NCBI RefSeq assembly: GCF_900105965.1
Contig: NZ_FNTV01000001.1
Span: 4,154,001 to 4,218,000, forward strand
Direction: 5' to 3'
Source of the DNA: Arthrobacter alpinus
Lineage (GTDB): Bacteria > Actinomycetota > Actinomycetes > Actinomycetales > Micrococcaceae
Length of the DNA stretch: 64,000 bases
Shown here: one piece after another, positions 1-9,598 of the stretch
How positions within the stretch are numbered: the first letter of the stretch is position 1
Layout: each line of letters starts with the position of its first letter
Made by a program: the position numbers and the translations under genes
Notes under the pieces: generated by a model
Seen by the model: the letters and a program-made list of their open reading frames with translations, nothing else
Told to the model about the DNA's origin: nothing
Database searches by the model: none

Positions 1-562
1 GGACAACGTGTTCGCAGGCGTCTTGAGCGACGCCACGGGCGAGGCTGGTCTGACGGTCCACGGACGTGGTGTAGCTGCCCAGCTTGAAATCCTCGTCGAG
101 AACCAGGGCCGCATCAACTACGGCCCGTTCTTTGGCCAGGGCAAGGGCATTCTTGACGGTGTCCTGATCAACCAGCGCTATGTTTTCCACTGGGAACAGC
201 GGGCCATCGATCTGGACAGGCCGCTGGCGGAGCTGCTGTCGTTGGGAGCAACTGAGGCCACCGACGCCGCCGAGGCGGGGGCAGGATTCTTCCACGGCGA
301 GCTGGACGTTCACGAACCGGCGGATACTTATCTGGCGCTTCCCGGCTTTGGCAAGGGCTTTGTCTGGATCAACGGGTTCCTTTTGGGCCGTTTCTGGAAA
401 TCGGGACCGCAGGTCACGCTCTATGTTCCCGGGCCGCTATTGAAAGCTGGAATTAACGCCATCACCATCCTCGAACTTGAGCACAGTGGAACGGACGCCG
501 AGTTTCGCACTGAACCTGACTTGGGCGCCGTCGGGGTAACGTATGTTGAGGATTTGGGGTAA
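1..562 (+). CDS. Beta-galactosidase (GH35), C-terminal fragment, truncated by window start
   Basis: The reading frame is open from base 2, so the 5' part lies outside the window; the GTG at base 8 is only an internal codon. The visible 186 or so residues match the C-terminal beta-sandwich (jelly-roll) region of GH35 beta-galactosidases, with the typical stretch G-F-V-W-I-N-G-F-L-L-G-R-F-W, then G-P-Q-V-T-L-Y-V-P-G-P and a hydrophobic L-E-L-E end. The catalytic barrel is not visible, so activity and substrate cannot be judged. GH35 enzymes release terminal beta-galactose from oligosaccharides. The next gene follows 42 bases after the stop with its own strong ribosome binding site. Confidence 0.8.
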   Translation, partial: DNVFAGVLSDATGEAGLTVHGRGVAAQLEILVENQGRINYGPFFGQGKGILDGVLINQRYVFHWEQRAIDLDRPLAELLSLGATEATDAAEAGAGFFHGELDVHEPADTYLALPGFGKGFVWINGFLLGRFWKSGPQVTLYVPGPLLKAGINAITILELEHSGTDAEFRTEPDLGAVGVTYVEDLG

Positions 563-604
563 CCCGTGAGGCAAGCCCATCAGCAATAGTCAGGAGAGGT
601 CACA

Positions 605-1597
605 GTGCAGCGCAAATTCGTGCAGCCGAGATTCATGCACCGAAAGATCGCCGCTGCATTGACGGTGGCCGTGCTCTTTACGGGCGCGGCCACGGCCTGC
701 ACTCCCGAGCCGATCGTCAGCATTCCCAGCGCCTCGAAGGCGCCGGGTGAGACGGTTCTGAAAATCGGGACGCCGCACGTGCCCGACGGCGTAGACCCGG
801 CCGAAGGCGCACTGGTTGCCCACGTTTATGCGGCCGCCCTCTATGCGGCAGGCGTGCAGGCTTCAGTGGTCCAAACTCCTGCCCCCACGGGGACCTTGCT
901 GGCAAGCCTGGGGCAGGGCAGCGCCGATGTGGTTCCGGTGTACTCCCGCGTGGCCCTGGCCGAGGTGTCCGCGGAGGCCACGGCCGAGACAACGAGCGCC
1001 GTGGTGGATGCCTTGAAAGCTGAGTTGCCCAGCGGCTTGGAACTTTTGGACCCCGCAAAGGTGGAGGACCAAGACAGCATTGTGGTGACGGCCGTGACGG
1101 CCGAGAAATACCAGCTCAAGAGCCTAAGCGATGTGGGCAAGGTTTGCCAGAAGCTCAGCATGGGCGGCTCCGCCATGTTTAAGACCAAGGCAGGGGGACT
1201 GGCCGGGTTGGGTAGCGACTACAACTGCGTACCGAAGTCGTATGAATCCTTGGCCCCCACCCTGACCTTCGGCGATGACAGCACCCTGTGGGCGTTGCTT
1301 CGTGATGATGTTCAACTGGCGAGCATGCCCAACACCTCGCCGGCCATTGCGGACAATGCACTGGTGGTCTTGAACGATCCCAAGGGTTTGTTTCCCAGCC
1401 AAAACATTGTTCCCTTGGTGGCAACGAGCAAAGTCACCGATGCCCTTCAAGTGGTCATCGACAAGGTCAGCGCGGCTTTGACCACTGACGAGCTCAGCAA
1501 TCTCAACCGCCTTTCCCAGGATGGCCACTACGCCAATTTGAGCGAGGCTGCCACAGCTTGGCTGACGCAACAGGGGCTGGTCAAGGCCAGTTCTTAG
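605..1597 (+). CDS. Glycine betaine/osmoprotectant-type ABC substrate-binding lipoprotein
   Basis: This is a 330-residue exported lipoprotein. A basic N-terminus and hydrophobic core lead to a lipobox ending at Cys32 (A-T-A-C). The rest resembles the OpuAC/ProX-type periplasmic binding fold, notably the start K-I-G-T-P and the C-terminal run in which 'alpha-helix, L-S-Q-D-G-H-Y, A-W-L' recurs in quaternary-amine binding proteins. The GTG start is supported by AGGAGAGG five bases upstream; an internal ATG at residue 11 is the alternative. No permease or ATPase gene lies next to it, so it is either an orphan binding protein or works with a transporter encoded elsewhere. The ligand is not determined by the sequence. 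Confidence 0.7.
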   Translation: MQRKFVQPRFMHRKIAAALTVAVLFTGAATACTPEPIVSIPSASKAPGETVLKIGTPHVPDGVDPAEGALVAHVYAAALYAAGVQASVVQTPAPTGTLLASLGQGSADVVPVYSRVALAEVSAEATAETTSAVVDALKAELPSGLELLDPAKVEDQDSIVVTAVTAEKYQLKSLSDVGKVCQKLSMGGSAMFKTKAGGLAGLGSDYNCVPKSYESLAPTLTFGDDSTLWALLRDDVQLASMPNTSPAIADNALVVLNDPKGLFPSQNIVPLVATSKVTDALQVVIDKVSAALTTDELSNLNRLSQDGHYANLSEAATAWLTQQGLVKASS

Positions 1598-1664
1598 CCA
1601 TTGGCATCAACCGATCGGCACGTTGTGGAGGCCAATATGCGGTGCCGTGTGCCATATTGGGTAA

Positions 1665-2882
1665 ATGGCAGAATTCACCCAGTCCACCAAGCTCCACAAC
1701 GTTCTCTATGACATCCGCGGACCCGTCTTGGAACGGGCCCAGGAGTTGGAGGCCGAAGGCCACCGGATCCTGAAGCTGAACATTGGCAATCCGGCTCCCT
1801 TCGGCTTTGAAGCGCCGGATGCGATTCTGGTGGACATGATCCGCCACCTGCCCCATGCCCAGGGTTACAGCGATTCCCGCGGCATTTTTTCGGCCCGCAC
1901 AGCCGTTGTCCAGTACTACCAAACGCGTGGCATCCAAAACATCCATGTTGACGATGTTTACCTCGGCAACGGGGTCAGTGAACTCATCACCTTGTCCCTC
2001 ATGGCGTTGCTGAACAATGGCGACGAGGTGCTCGTCCCCACGCCCGACTACCCGCTGTGGACGGCCTCCGTGAGCCTGGCCGGCGGGCGCCCCGTGCACT
2101 ACATCTGCGATGAGGACAACGAATGGTGGCCGGATCTTGAGGATCTGGAAGCCAAAATCACGCCCAAGACCAAGGGCATTGTCATCATCAACCCCAACAA
2201 TCCCACGGGCGCCGTATACCCCAGGCACATTGTGCAGGGCATGGTGGATCTGGCCCGCAAGCACAACCTGGTGGTCTTCTCGGATGAGATCTACGAGAAA
2301 ATCCTCTATGACGGTGCCGAACACATTAATACCGCCACCATCACCGGTGACGACGTGCTGTGCATGACCTTCAGCGGCCTGTCCAAGGCGTACCGGATCT
2401 GTGGCTACCGCTCAGGCTGGCTGGCCATTTCTGGACCCAAGTCCCGTGCCGCGGACTACCTTGAAGGCATCAACCTGCTCGCGAACATGCGCATGTGCGC
2501 CAATGTCCCCGGACAGCACGCCATCCAGACGGCATTGGGTGGGCACCAGAGCATTGAGGACCTGATTCTGCCCGGCGGCAGGTTGAAGGAACAGCGCGAT
2601 ATTGCGTACCGCTTGCTCAACGAAATTCCGGGTGTCTCCGTCAATCAGGCCAAGGGCGCGCTGTACCTGTTCCCGAAGCTTGACCCAGTGGTGTACCCCA
2701 TCAAGAGCGATGAGAAGTTCGCCCTGGACCTGCTGGAATCACAAAAGATTCTCGTTTCCCATGGCACCGCGTTCAACTGGATCCGCCCCGATCACTTCCG
2801 CCTTGTCACCTTGCCCAACGTCAAGGATCTTGAAGAGGCCATTGGCAGGATTGCGGAGTTCCTGAGCACGTACAAACCCTAA
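1665..2882 (+). CDS. alaA: Alanine/glutamate-pyruvate aminotransferase (AlaA family)
   Basis: A 405-residue fold-type I PLP enzyme. The N-terminus (L-Y-D-I-R-G-P-V, then L-N-I-G-N-P-A-P-F-G-F) is very close to AlaA/YfbQ, which makes alanine from pyruvate and glutamate. Asn-Pro-x-Asn-Pro-T-G near residue 176, S-D-E-I-Y near 206 and the Schiff-base lysine Lys241 in S-G-L-S-K-A-Y-R are all present, followed by the R-S-G-W phosphate-site motif. The length is normal for the family. The gene stands 67 bases after the lipoprotein gene and 15 bases before the PPK2 gene, so the aminotransferase and kinase are probably co-transcribed. The function is a cytosolic core amino-acid step. Confidence 0.88.
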   Translation: MAEFTQSTKLHNVLYDIRGPVLERAQELEAEGHRILKLNIGNPAPFGFEAPDAILVDMIRHLPHAQGYSDSRGIFSARTAVVQYYQTRGIQNIHVDDVYLGNGVSELITLSLMALLNNGDEVLVPTPDYPLWTASVSLAGGRPVHYICDEDNEWWPDLEDLEAKITPKTKGIVIINPNNPTGAVYPRHIVQGMVDLARKHNLVVFSDEIYEKILYDGAEHINTATITGDDVLCMTFSGLSKAYRICGYRSGWLAISGPKSRAADYLEGINLLANMRMCANVPGQHAIQTALGGHQSIEDLILPGGRLKEQRDIAYRLLNEIPGVSVNQAKGALYLFPKLDPVVYPIKSDEKFALDLLESQKILVSHGTAFNWIRPDHFRLVTLPNVKDLEEAIGRIAEFLSTYKP

Positions 2883-2897
2883 GGAAAGGTTCCACCC

Positions 2898-3758
2898 ATG
2901 CCGTTGCCCGTTGGTTTTACCGACCACCCCGCCGACTTGTTGCGTGTTGGGCCAGGATTTTCCCTGGCCCAACAGCCCACTGATGCGCGCCCGGGGTTTT
3001 CCGGCAAGAAGGTCGACGGCGCTGCCGCCTTGGTAGCTCGGGCACCGGCACTGGCCCAGCTCCAGGAGCAACTCTTTGCCGAGAGCCGTTTTGGCGGAAA
3101 GAAGTCGGTGCTCCTGATTTTGCAGGCCATGGACACGGCGGGCAAGGGCGGCATTGTGGGACACGTGGTGGGTTCGGTGGACCCGCAGGGCATCAAACTG
3201 ACAACTTTCAAAGCGCCCACGGATGAGGAAAAAGCGCACGACTTCTTGTGGCGGGTGCGCCCCGGTGCGCCCGGTCCGGGCATTTTTGGCGTGTTTGACC
3301 GGTCCCACTATGAGGACGTGCTGATTCACCGTGTGCATGGCTGGGCAGACGCCGATGAACTCGAACGACGCTATGCGGCCATCAACGAATTCGAGGCCGA
3401 GCTGGCAGCGGCTGGCACCACAGTTATCAAGGTCATGCTCAACATCAGTCCGGCCGAGCAGCTGGAACGGCTCACGGCGCGCCTTGACGATCCCACAAAG
3501 TACTGGAAATACAGCCCCACAGACCTGGATGAGCGTAGGTTCTGGCCCCAATACATGGACGCCTACCAACGAGTCTTTGACAAGACGAGTACGGAGAGTG
3601 CGCCCTGGTATGTGGTTCCCGCGGACAAGAAATGGTACGCGCGACTGGCCGTGCAGGAAATTCTGATCCAGGCCCTTGAGGGGCTTAAATTGGCGTGGCC
3701 CACGGGCGACTACGACCTGGAGAAGGAACGGGCACGTCTGAAGGACGCCGTTATCTAG
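2898..3758 (+). CDS. PPK2-family polyphosphate kinase
   Basis: A 286-residue member of the PPK2 family, which uses polyphosphate to phosphorylate nucleotides. It has a Walker A-like loop Q-A-M-D-T-A-G-K-G-G at about 76-85, a Walker B-like F-D-R-S-H-Y-E-D-V-L at about 133-142, and the lid/late motif W-K-Y-S-P-T-D. Subclass (AMP, ADP or both) cannot be settled by eye. A ribosome binding site (AAGGAAAGG) lies just before the ATG. Its 3' end overlaps the convergent esterase gene by 8 bases, so transcripts from the two genes run into each other with no visible terminator. Confidence 0.88.
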   Translation: MPLPVGFTDHPADLLRVGPGFSLAQQPTDARPGFSGKKVDGAAALVARAPALAQLQEQLFAESRFGGKKSVLLILQAMDTAGKGGIVGHVVGSVDPQGIKLTTFKAPTDEEKAHDFLWRVRPGAPGPGIFGVFDRSHYEDVLIHRVHGWADADELERRYAAINEFEAELAAAGTTVIKVMLNISPAEQLERLTARLDDPTKYWKYSPTDLDERRFWPQYMDAYQRVFDKTSTESAPWYVVPADKKWYARLAVQEILIQALEGLKLAWPTGDYDLEKERARLKDAVI

Positions 3759-4611
3759 CAGGGGGCCAGGGCTGCAGCACCGGGAAAAACTCGGTCAGCG
3801 CCTCTACGGCACTGATGTCTTGGGTGGTTCTGCCCGCAATGGAAATGGTCTTTCGCCGGCGGTGGGGCACTACATGCCCGCCGCCGGCCACTGTGTAGAG
3901 TGCCACGGGCGGGTGTCCGTCTTGCTCAAAGCGGGACAGGGTAACCGAGGTTCGGCCGCTTTCCCTGCGGTGAGGCAGGGCAACGGTGACCGGCGGCGCT
4001 GAGATGAGGTTGCGCCGGGCAAAATACTGCGCGGTTTGCAAAGCGGATGGCCCACGTACTTTGCCGAAGAGGTTGGCGAACCAGCCCTCACCTCCGTAGG
4101 GTACGACGACGTCGTGGGTTCCATGGACCAGCATGACCGGCAATGGTTGGTGCTTATCGCTGAAAACGAGTCCGCCTGGACGGGGCAGTGTTGCGCCAAT
4201 AATCGCGGCTCCGTGGAGCTTGCCAGGGATCTCGTGGATCAGCCTGATGACCAATTGCCCGCCGTTGGAGAACCCGACGACGATTACCGGAATTGGGCCA
4301 TGGAGCCGGTGAAAATGATCAGCAAGCGCTGCCAGAAAGGCGACATCGTCTGTGGCCATGTGGGCTGACTTCTTGTGGTTCCACAGTTTCTTCAGCCCGT
4401 CAGGATATACAACAGCCACCCTGCCGGTCTCAGCGAGCTTGTCGAAACTGTTTCCACTGAAAGCCCGCATGGACAGACCGGTTTGGCTCGAACCGTGCAG
4501 CACAATGACAACTGCTTCCAAGCTGTGGGGAGCCGTTGGCTCAGTTCCCGAGCCTGCCGTGAGGACTATGAAAGATCGAGTCTGTCCTCCAACCAAGATT
4601 TCCTGTCGCAT
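3751..4611 (-). CDS. PHB depolymerase-like (LpqC-type) esterase
   Basis: A 286-residue alpha/beta-hydrolase. The start at the ATG before R-Q-E-I-L-V is chosen because it lies 8 bases after the xseB stop; a longer open frame upstream overlaps xseB and is Arg-rich noise. The oxyanion region V-L-H-G-S-S-Q near 38-43 and the nucleophile elbow G-F-S-N-G (Ser115) match the polyhydroxybutyrate depolymerase/feruloyl esterase family. A late histidine in G-G-G-H-V-V-P could complete the triad. No signal peptide is visible, so it may be cytosolic. It is the last gene of the xseA-xseB-esterase run; the association with exonuclease VII is positional only. Confidence 0.7.
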   Translation of the reverse strand: MRQEILVGGQTRSFIVLTAGSGTEPTAPHSLEAVVIVLHGSSQTGLSMRAFSGNSFDKLAETGRVAVVYPDGLKKLWNHKKSAHMATDDVAFLAALADHFHRLHGPIPVIVVGFSNGGQLVIRLIHEIPGKLHGAAIIGATLPRPGGLVFSDKHQPLPVMLVHGTHDVVVPYGGEGWFANLFGKVRGPSALQTAQYFARRNLISAPPVTVALPHRRESGRTSVTLSRFEQDGHPPVALYTVAGGGHVVPHRRRKTISIAGRTTQDISAVEALTEFFPVLQPWPPAR

Positions 4612-4619
4612 GGCGCGGG

Positions 4620-4865
4620 CTACTGCTTCGGCTGGTCCGGATCCTCGGAGGCGCGGGCCGCGTCGAGGCGTGCCTTGGCGCCCTCGAGCCACTCGTCGCA
4701 GCGCTTGGCCAAGGCTTCGCCGCGTTCCCACAGCGCAAGCGAATCTTCCAGACTGGAACTGCCGGCTTCGAGCTGATTGACAACGCTCATGAGCTGCTCA
4801 CGGGCTTGCTCATAGCTGAGCGCCGCAATGTCTGCTGTGGCCGGGTTGGGTTTGGGGGTGCTCAT
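4620..4865 (-). CDS. xseB: Exodeoxyribonuclease VII small subunit
   Basis: An 81-residue protein with the XseB signature: S-Y-E-Q-A-R-E-Q-L near 18, then L-E-A-G-S-S-S-L-E-D-S-L-A-L-W-E-R-G-E. It binds XseA to form exonuclease VII, which degrades single-stranded DNA to short oligonucleotides in both directions. The gene follows xseA on the same strand after a 53-base gap and is followed 8 bases later by the esterase gene. The length and helical-hairpin composition are normal. A good ribosome binding site (AGGAAATCC) precedes the ATG. Confidence 0.93.
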   Translation of the reverse strand: MSTPKPNPATADIAALSYEQAREQLMSVVNQLEAGSSSLEDSLALWERGEALAKRCDEWLEGAKARLDAARASEDPDQPKQ

Positions 4866-4918
4866 GGATTTCCTTCTGTCATTGCATGAATCTTTGGTGG
4901 GCTGGTAATTGCTTGTGA

Positions 4919-6154
4919 TTAATTGCTTGCGGCGGTGAAATCTCCACCGGCCACACGAATCTTCAGACTTGTGCCCGGTGGCACCTGATCGGGTGCCCGG
5001 ACAATGCTTCGATCTTCCAACTGGACCACGGCGTAGCCACGGTCAAGGGTTTTTTGAGGCGACAACGCACGGACCTGGGCCCGCAGGTGCGCCAATTGGT
5101 CATGATGGCGGCTGACCTGGGTGCGCACCGCATTCAGGGCCCGGCCGCGGAAGGCGGCAACGTCGTCGTACCTGGTGGTGATCATGACCTGCGGATTGGC
5201 AAGCACCGGGCGGGTTCGCAGGTAGGCGAGCCGTTCGATCTCCCGGTCCAAAAGGTCCTCAATGCGCCGGTTGAGCTGCGCCCGAGCCTGATTGATGCGG
5301 CGCAGTTCATCGCCAACATCCGGCACGATCCGTTTAGCGGCGTCTGTGGGGGTGGAGGCTCGAAGATCGGCCACCTCATCGAGCAACGGCCTGTCCGCTT
5401 CGTGACCAATGGCGCTCACCACGGGGGTTTGGGCGGCAGCCACGGCTCGCACCAGGGATTCGTGGCTGAACGGCAGCAGATCCTCGAGGGAACCACCACC
5501 GCGGGCAATGACAATGACATCAATCCGCGGATCGGCATCGAGCTCGGTCAGGGCGCCGATGACGCCCGTGACTGCGTTGACGCCCTGGACGGCAACCTCG
5601 CGAACCTCAAACTCCACGGCTGGCCAGCGCAATGACGCGTTGCGCAAAACATCCTTCATGGCATCGGAATTGCGGCCGGTAATCAGGCCGATACGGTGTG
5701 GCAGCAAGGGCAACGGCTTCTTGCGGCGAGGGTCAAATAGGCCCTCGGCGGCCAAGGCTTGGCGCAATTGTTCAATGCGGGCCAACAAATCGCCCAACCC
5801 AACGGGTCGGATGTCCTGGCCCTGCATGGATAGACGGCCCGTCTTGAGCCAGAAATCTGGTTTGAGTTGGGCCACCACGCGTGAGCCGCGCTCGATCGGT
5901 GCCTCTAAACGGCTCAGGACCGAACCCCATACCGTCACGCTTAGGGAGACCTCGGCGTCAATATCGCGCAGCGTCAGGTAGCTGACGTTGGCCCGCTTGT
6001 TCAACTCGATGACCTGAGCCTCAACCCAAGCCGGCGGTGCTTTTTCAATGTGCGCCTTGAGCTTTTGGCTCAACAGTTGCAGCGGCCACGGGTTGTCGGG
6101 TGTGGTTTCGGCCGCCGTTGGTGCAATGACCTTCCGCTCCGGTGTGTCCGCCAT
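4919..6154 (-). CDS. xseA: Exodeoxyribonuclease VII large subunit
   Basis: A 411-residue catalytic subunit of exonuclease VII. It has the N-terminal OB-fold, where W-V-E-A-Q-V-I-E-L-N-K-R precedes Y-L-T-L-R-D, the central nuclease domain with I-G-L-I-T-G-R-N-S-D-A, the D-V-I-V-I-A-R-G-G-G-S-L-E-D-L motif and S-A-I-G-H-E-x-D, and a C-terminal helical region ending in the conserved L-x-R-G-Y-A-V-V. All family motifs seem intact. It is the first gene of a minus-strand run with xseB. Long antisense frames over this gene are codon-bias shadows. Confidence 0.95.
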   Translation of the reverse strand: MADTPERKVIAPTAAETTPDNPWPLQLLSQKLKAHIEKAPPAWVEAQVIELNKRANVSYLTLRDIDAEVSLSVTVWGSVLSRLEAPIERGSRVVAQLKPDFWLKTGRLSMQGQDIRPVGLGDLLARIEQLRQALAAEGLFDPRRKKPLPLLPHRIGLITGRNSDAMKDVLRNASLRWPAVEFEVREVAVQGVNAVTGVIGALTELDADPRIDVIVIARGGGSLEDLLPFSHESLVRAVAAAQTPVVSAIGHEADRPLLDEVADLRASTPTDAAKRIVPDVGDELRRINQARAQLNRRIEDLLDREIERLAYLRTRPVLANPQVMITTRYDDVAAFRGRALNAVRTQVSRHHDQLAHLRAQVRALSPQKTLDRGYAVVQLEDRSIVRAPDQVPPGTSLKIRVAGGDFTAASN

Positions 6155-6305
6155 AACCGTGTCGCCGTCCTTTGTGCGTTGTTGCTTGTCCTTCGCCTTG
6201 AAATAACCATATCTTCAAGCACTGACACCGGCGCACCGTCATCCACAGGCATCGGCTAGTCTGGAAATCCTTAGTCGATGCCTTCTTCGTGGTTTGGGAT
6301 GATTC

Positions 6306-7139
6306 ATGCGCACTGCCGTCTCCGCTCTACTTGTCATTCTGGCCCTCGTGGTTGCAGCCGTGGCTGGACCTGCCCTGTGGCTACAGAAGAACGTCATCGA
6401 TCAGGCCGGTTTCGTTCAATTGGCGGGGCCGTTGGGTTCCAACAAGTCGTTCCAGGAGGGGCTCTCAGCCCTGGCTGCCTCACAGGCCACCGCGTCCGTC
6501 GACCTACCTCCGCAGTTGACTGATCTAGCCGCAGCACTCATCCAAAGTGCTGCCCAGAGCATCTACACCGAGCCCGGCTATGACGCCGCCTGGACCGAAA
6601 CTCTCAAGCGCAGTCACGCCCTGACATTTGCCGCGGCCGGCAACAAGGACATCCAAGGGGACTTGCAGCTGGACATAGCCCCGCTCGTGGCTCTGGTTGC
6701 CGCCAAGGTGAGCGACTCCACCAGCGTGCCGTTGGCTACGCCCAAGGACGTAGTCGTTGCCTTGGAACAGCCTGAACTTGCCCGGCTGCTGCCCGCGGCA
6801 ACCACGCTGGGCGGTTGGGCCGGCTGGATGGCGTTCATCGCCGTCGACCTTTTGGTGCTGGCCCTCGTTGCCGCGCGACGCCGGTCGCTGACCCTCATAC
6901 TCGCAGCCGCCGGGCTGGCCACCGTGGCCCTCGTGTGGTTGTTCGCCTCGGGGGTTGTTCAAAGCGTTTTGACCGGCATGGCGACGGGCCCCGCGGCAGC
7001 CCAACAGTTTGGGGTGGAACTGGGAGCCTTGGCGCGGGAGAGCTGGCAGGGCGGAATCAATGCCACGTTCGTGATTGCCGGGGTGCTGGCGTTGGCCGGT
7101 GTCGCAACTCTCATCATCAAGCGTAGACGCACCACGTAG
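6306..7139 (+). CDS. Predicted integral membrane protein of unknown function
   Basis: A 277-residue protein with one N-terminal hydrophobic segment (about 5-25), a soluble Ala/Leu-rich extracytoplasmic section (about 30-175), two close transmembrane segments (about 182-200 and 208-228), a short loop and a last segment (about 250-270) before a basic R-R-R tail. This one-plus-three layout recurs in uncharacterised actinobacterial proteins next to ispH. I do not recognise a named domain. It ends 10 bases before the ispH start, so the two are probably one transcript. Confidence 0.75.
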   Translation: MRTAVSALLVILALVVAAVAGPALWLQKNVIDQAGFVQLAGPLGSNKSFQEGLSALAASQATASVDLPPQLTDLAAALIQSAAQSIYTEPGYDAAWTETLKRSHALTFAAAGNKDIQGDLQLDIAPLVALVAAKVSDSTSVPLATPKDVVVALEQPELARLLPAATTLGGWAGWMAFIAVDLLVLALVAARRRSLTLILAAAGLATVALVWLFASGVVQSVLTGMATGPAAAQQFGVELGALARESWQGGINATFVIAGVLALAGVATLIIKRRRTT

Positions 7140-7149
7140 GATGGTGGGT

Positions 7150-8235
7150 ATGAGCTCCACTGCCGTTTCCTTGTCAATGCCCGCCGTTCCGCGTCGTCGC
7201 AGGTCACCTGAAGAAGTCGCCAACGCGGCCCCGGTGACCGGAGAAAAGCGCGTCTTGCTCGCTGCCCCGCGCGGCTACTGCGCCGGCGTGGACCGCGCCG
7301 TCATTGCCGTGGAGAAGGCCCTGGAGCACTACGGCGCACCTGTTTACGTGCGCAAGCAGATTGTTCACAACGTGCACGTGGTCTCCTCGCTGGAGGAAAA
7401 GGGCGCCATCTTCGTGGAGGAAAACGAGGAGGTCCCCGAGGGAGAACTGGTGGTCTTTTCGGCCCACGGTGTTTCTCCCGCGGTAGTCCAGTCCGCCGAG
7501 GACCGTGGGCTGCGCACCATTGACGCCACGTGCCCGCTCGTGACCAAGGTCCACAAGGAAGCCGTCCGCTTCGCCAAGGCGAAGAATCACATCCTGTTGA
7601 TTGGCCACGAGGGTCACGAGGAGGTTGAAGGGACGTACGGGGAAGCCCCGGAAAGCACCACGATCGTGAACAACCCGGCCGAGGCACGCACCGTCCAGGT
7701 TGAGGATCCCGACAACCTGATCTGGCTGTCCCAGACCACGCTGTCGGTGGACGAGGCCATGGAGATTGTTAACATTTTGAAGGAGCGCTTCCCCAAGCTC
7801 CAGGATCCGCCCAGCGACGACATTTGCTACGCAACCACCAATCGCCAGGTGGCCATCAAGAAGATCGCGCCGCAGGCAGAGCTGGTCATCGTTGTGGGTT
7901 CTGCCAACTCCTCGAACTCCGTCCGCCTGGTCGAGGTGGCGCTCGAGTACGGTGCAAAAGCTTCGTACCGGGTGGACTTCGCCAACGAGATTGACGAATC
8001 CTGGTTTGAGGGCGTGGCCACGGTTGGTGTAACCAGTGGTGCCTCCGTTCCCGAGATCCTGGTCCAGGATGTTCTGCGGCTGCTGGCCGAGTACGGCTAT
8101 GGAAGTCTCGAGGAGGTCGTCACCGCGGAAGAGGACATCTTGTTCTCCCTGCCCAAGGAACTCCGCGCCACCATGAAGGCCGCAGGGGATACCACCAACG
8201 GGATTGGCGGACACGGGAAACGCCCGGTCAACTAG
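7150..8235 (+). CDS. ispH: 4-hydroxy-3-methylbut-2-enyl diphosphate reductase
   Basis: Last enzyme of the MEP isoprenoid pathway: it reduces HMBPP to IPP and DMAPP with a [4Fe-4S] cluster. The 361-residue protein has the three cluster cysteines, Cys44 (R-G-Y-C-A-G-V), Cys128 (A-T-C-P-L-V) and Cys226 (C-Y-A-T-T-N-R-Q), and the V-V-G-S-x-N-S-S-N-S and T-S-G-A-S-x-P motifs. The ATG ten bases after the upstream stop is preferred; the frame stays open further upstream but would overlap the membrane-protein gene. An extra 30 residues before the conserved domain are usual in actinobacteria. A strong hairpin follows. Confidence 0.95.
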   Translation: MSSTAVSLSMPAVPRRRRSPEEVANAAPVTGEKRVLLAAPRGYCAGVDRAVIAVEKALEHYGAPVYVRKQIVHNVHVVSSLEEKGAIFVEENEEVPEGELVVFSAHGVSPAVVQSAEDRGLRTIDATCPLVTKVHKEAVRFAKAKNHILLIGHEGHEEVEGTYGEAPESTTIVNNPAEARTVQVEDPDNLIWLSQTTLSVDEAMEIVNILKERFPKLQDPPSDDICYATTNRQVAIKKIAPQAELVIVVGSANSSNSVRLVEVALEYGAKASYRVDFANEIDESWFEGVATVGVTSGASVPEILVQDVLRLLAEYGYGSLEEVVTAEEDILFSLPKELRATMKAAGDTTNGIGGHGKRPVN

Positions 8236-8252
8236 GGCCCTGCACTTAGCTA

Positions 8253-8293
8253 AGAAGAGCCTGCCCCGCCACCATGGCGGGGCAGGCTCTTCT
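8253..8293. terminator. Bidirectional hairpin between ispH and rmuC
   Basis: A perfect 18-bp stem with a 5-base loop lies between two convergent genes. AGAAGAGCC begins one arm and GGCTCTTCT ends the other. T-rich sequence follows on the plus side (TCGTTTGTGG), so it probably terminates both ispH and rmuC. Confidence 0.85.
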
Positions 8294-8315
8294 CGTTTGT
8301 GGGCAGCCGTGACAG

Positions 8316-9503
8316 TCAGCTGGCGCGTTCCTCAAACTCCGGGGCCGTGAGCATGCGCGGCGTGACCTCGACCTGGGCGGGGGACTCGAGCGTCTTCGGA
8401 TCCAGCGCATTGAGCTTGCGGGCCGTGGGCAGAACCCGCGACTCCAGCGTGCCGACCAGCTTGTTGTAGCGGTCCACGCTGGACTTGAGTGACACGCCGA
8501 CGGCCGAAACCGCCTCACCCATGGTGCCTAGGCGTGTGTAGAGCTGGGCGGACAGCTCAAAGAGCTCCTTGGCGCTTTCCGTCAGCACATCCTGGCGCCA
8601 GCTGAAGGCCACGGACTTCAGGATCGCAAGCAGTGAAATGGGGGAGGCCAGCACCACGTTCCGGGCCATGGCGTAGTCCAGCAGCTCCGGATCGGCCGTC
8701 AGGGCCGAGGACAGGATGGATTCCACGGGGACAAAGCAAATGACAAGTTCGGGGGAGTTCTTCGCCGAGGTCCAGTATTTCTTGCTGCCGAGGGCATCAA
8801 TGTGGGCCCGGACGGCCTTGGCATGGCGGAGCATGTGCTGCTGGGCCTCGACTCCGCCGGCTTCGGATCCGGCGGACTCGTGCGCGTTCAGGAATGAGGT
8901 CAGCGGGACCTTGGCATCGAGCACCAGCTCCTTGCCCCCGGGCAGGCGGACCACCATGTCGGGGCGGTGGACGCCGTCGTCCGTTGCGGTGTGGACCTGT
9001 TCAGAGAAGTCCACGTGCGCCAGCATCCCGGCAGCCTCCACCACGCGACGCAGCTGGACCTCGCCCCACTTGCCGCGGGCGCTGTTGGAACGCAGCGCCG
9101 AGGCAAGCGAGGACGTGGTGGCCAACAGCTTGGCATCGGCATCCTTGGCTTCACGAAGCTGTTCGGCAAGCTGGCCGTACTGTTCCACGCGGTCGCGCTC
9201 CAACAAGGCCACCTGGCGCTGCACGGCGTTGAGCTTCTCGGACACCGGACCGAGAGCTTGAAGCACGTTGGAATTGGATCCCTGCTGGGCGGAGAGCGCG
9301 TGGTTCTGCGAGGCCAACAGCCTGCGTTCGGCATCCGCCGCCGCGAAATTAGCGTTGAGTGCCGCCGCCCGTTCATGGGCAGCGTCAGCTTCCTCCGTGG
9401 CACCGCGCAACCTGCCCAGCAGCACCCACGCCACCGCCGCTGCACCCAGGACAGCACCAACCAACAACATTAAGATAGCTACAAGCCACGCGATTCCATT
9501 CAT
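8316..9503 (-). CDS. rmuC: DNA recombination protein RmuC
   Basis: A 395-residue protein with one N-terminal transmembrane segment (about 4-25), a long coiled coil (about 30-130) and the RmuC nuclease-like domain, seen in A-R-G-K-W-G-E-V-Q-L, R-P-D-M-V-V-R-L-P-G-G-K, L-V-L-D-A-K-V-P-L and F-V-P-V-E-S-I-L. RmuC limits DNA inversions and is related to restriction-type endonucleases. The ATG chosen has an AAGGTGG ribosome binding site; an upstream in-frame ATG would add 22 residues without one. It converges with ispH and diverges from ychF. Confidence 0.9.
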   Translation of the reverse strand: MNGIAWLVAILMLLVGAVLGAAAVAWVLLGRLRGATEEADAAHERAAALNANFAAADAERRLLASQNHALSAQQGSNSNVLQALGPVSEKLNAVQRQVALLERDRVEQYGQLAEQLREAKDADAKLLATTSSLASALRSNSARGKWGEVQLRRVVEAAGMLAHVDFSEQVHTATDDGVHRPDMVVRLPGGKELVLDAKVPLTSFLNAHESAGSEAGGVEAQQHMLRHAKAVRAHIDALGSKKYWTSAKNSPELVICFVPVESILSSALTADPELLDYAMARNVVLASPISLLAILKSVAFSWRQDVLTESAKELFELSAQLYTRLGTMGEAVSAVGVSLKSSVDRYNKLVGTLESRVLPTARKLNALDPKTLESPAQVEVTPRMLTAPEFEERAS

Positions 9504-9598
9504 GGATCCACCTTCGCATGAGGCTCTGACATTGTGCATTGCGGGCAGTGACATGGGGCGAATAAGCATAATCGGGGCCCTGCCGGTAAGCTTGTCCC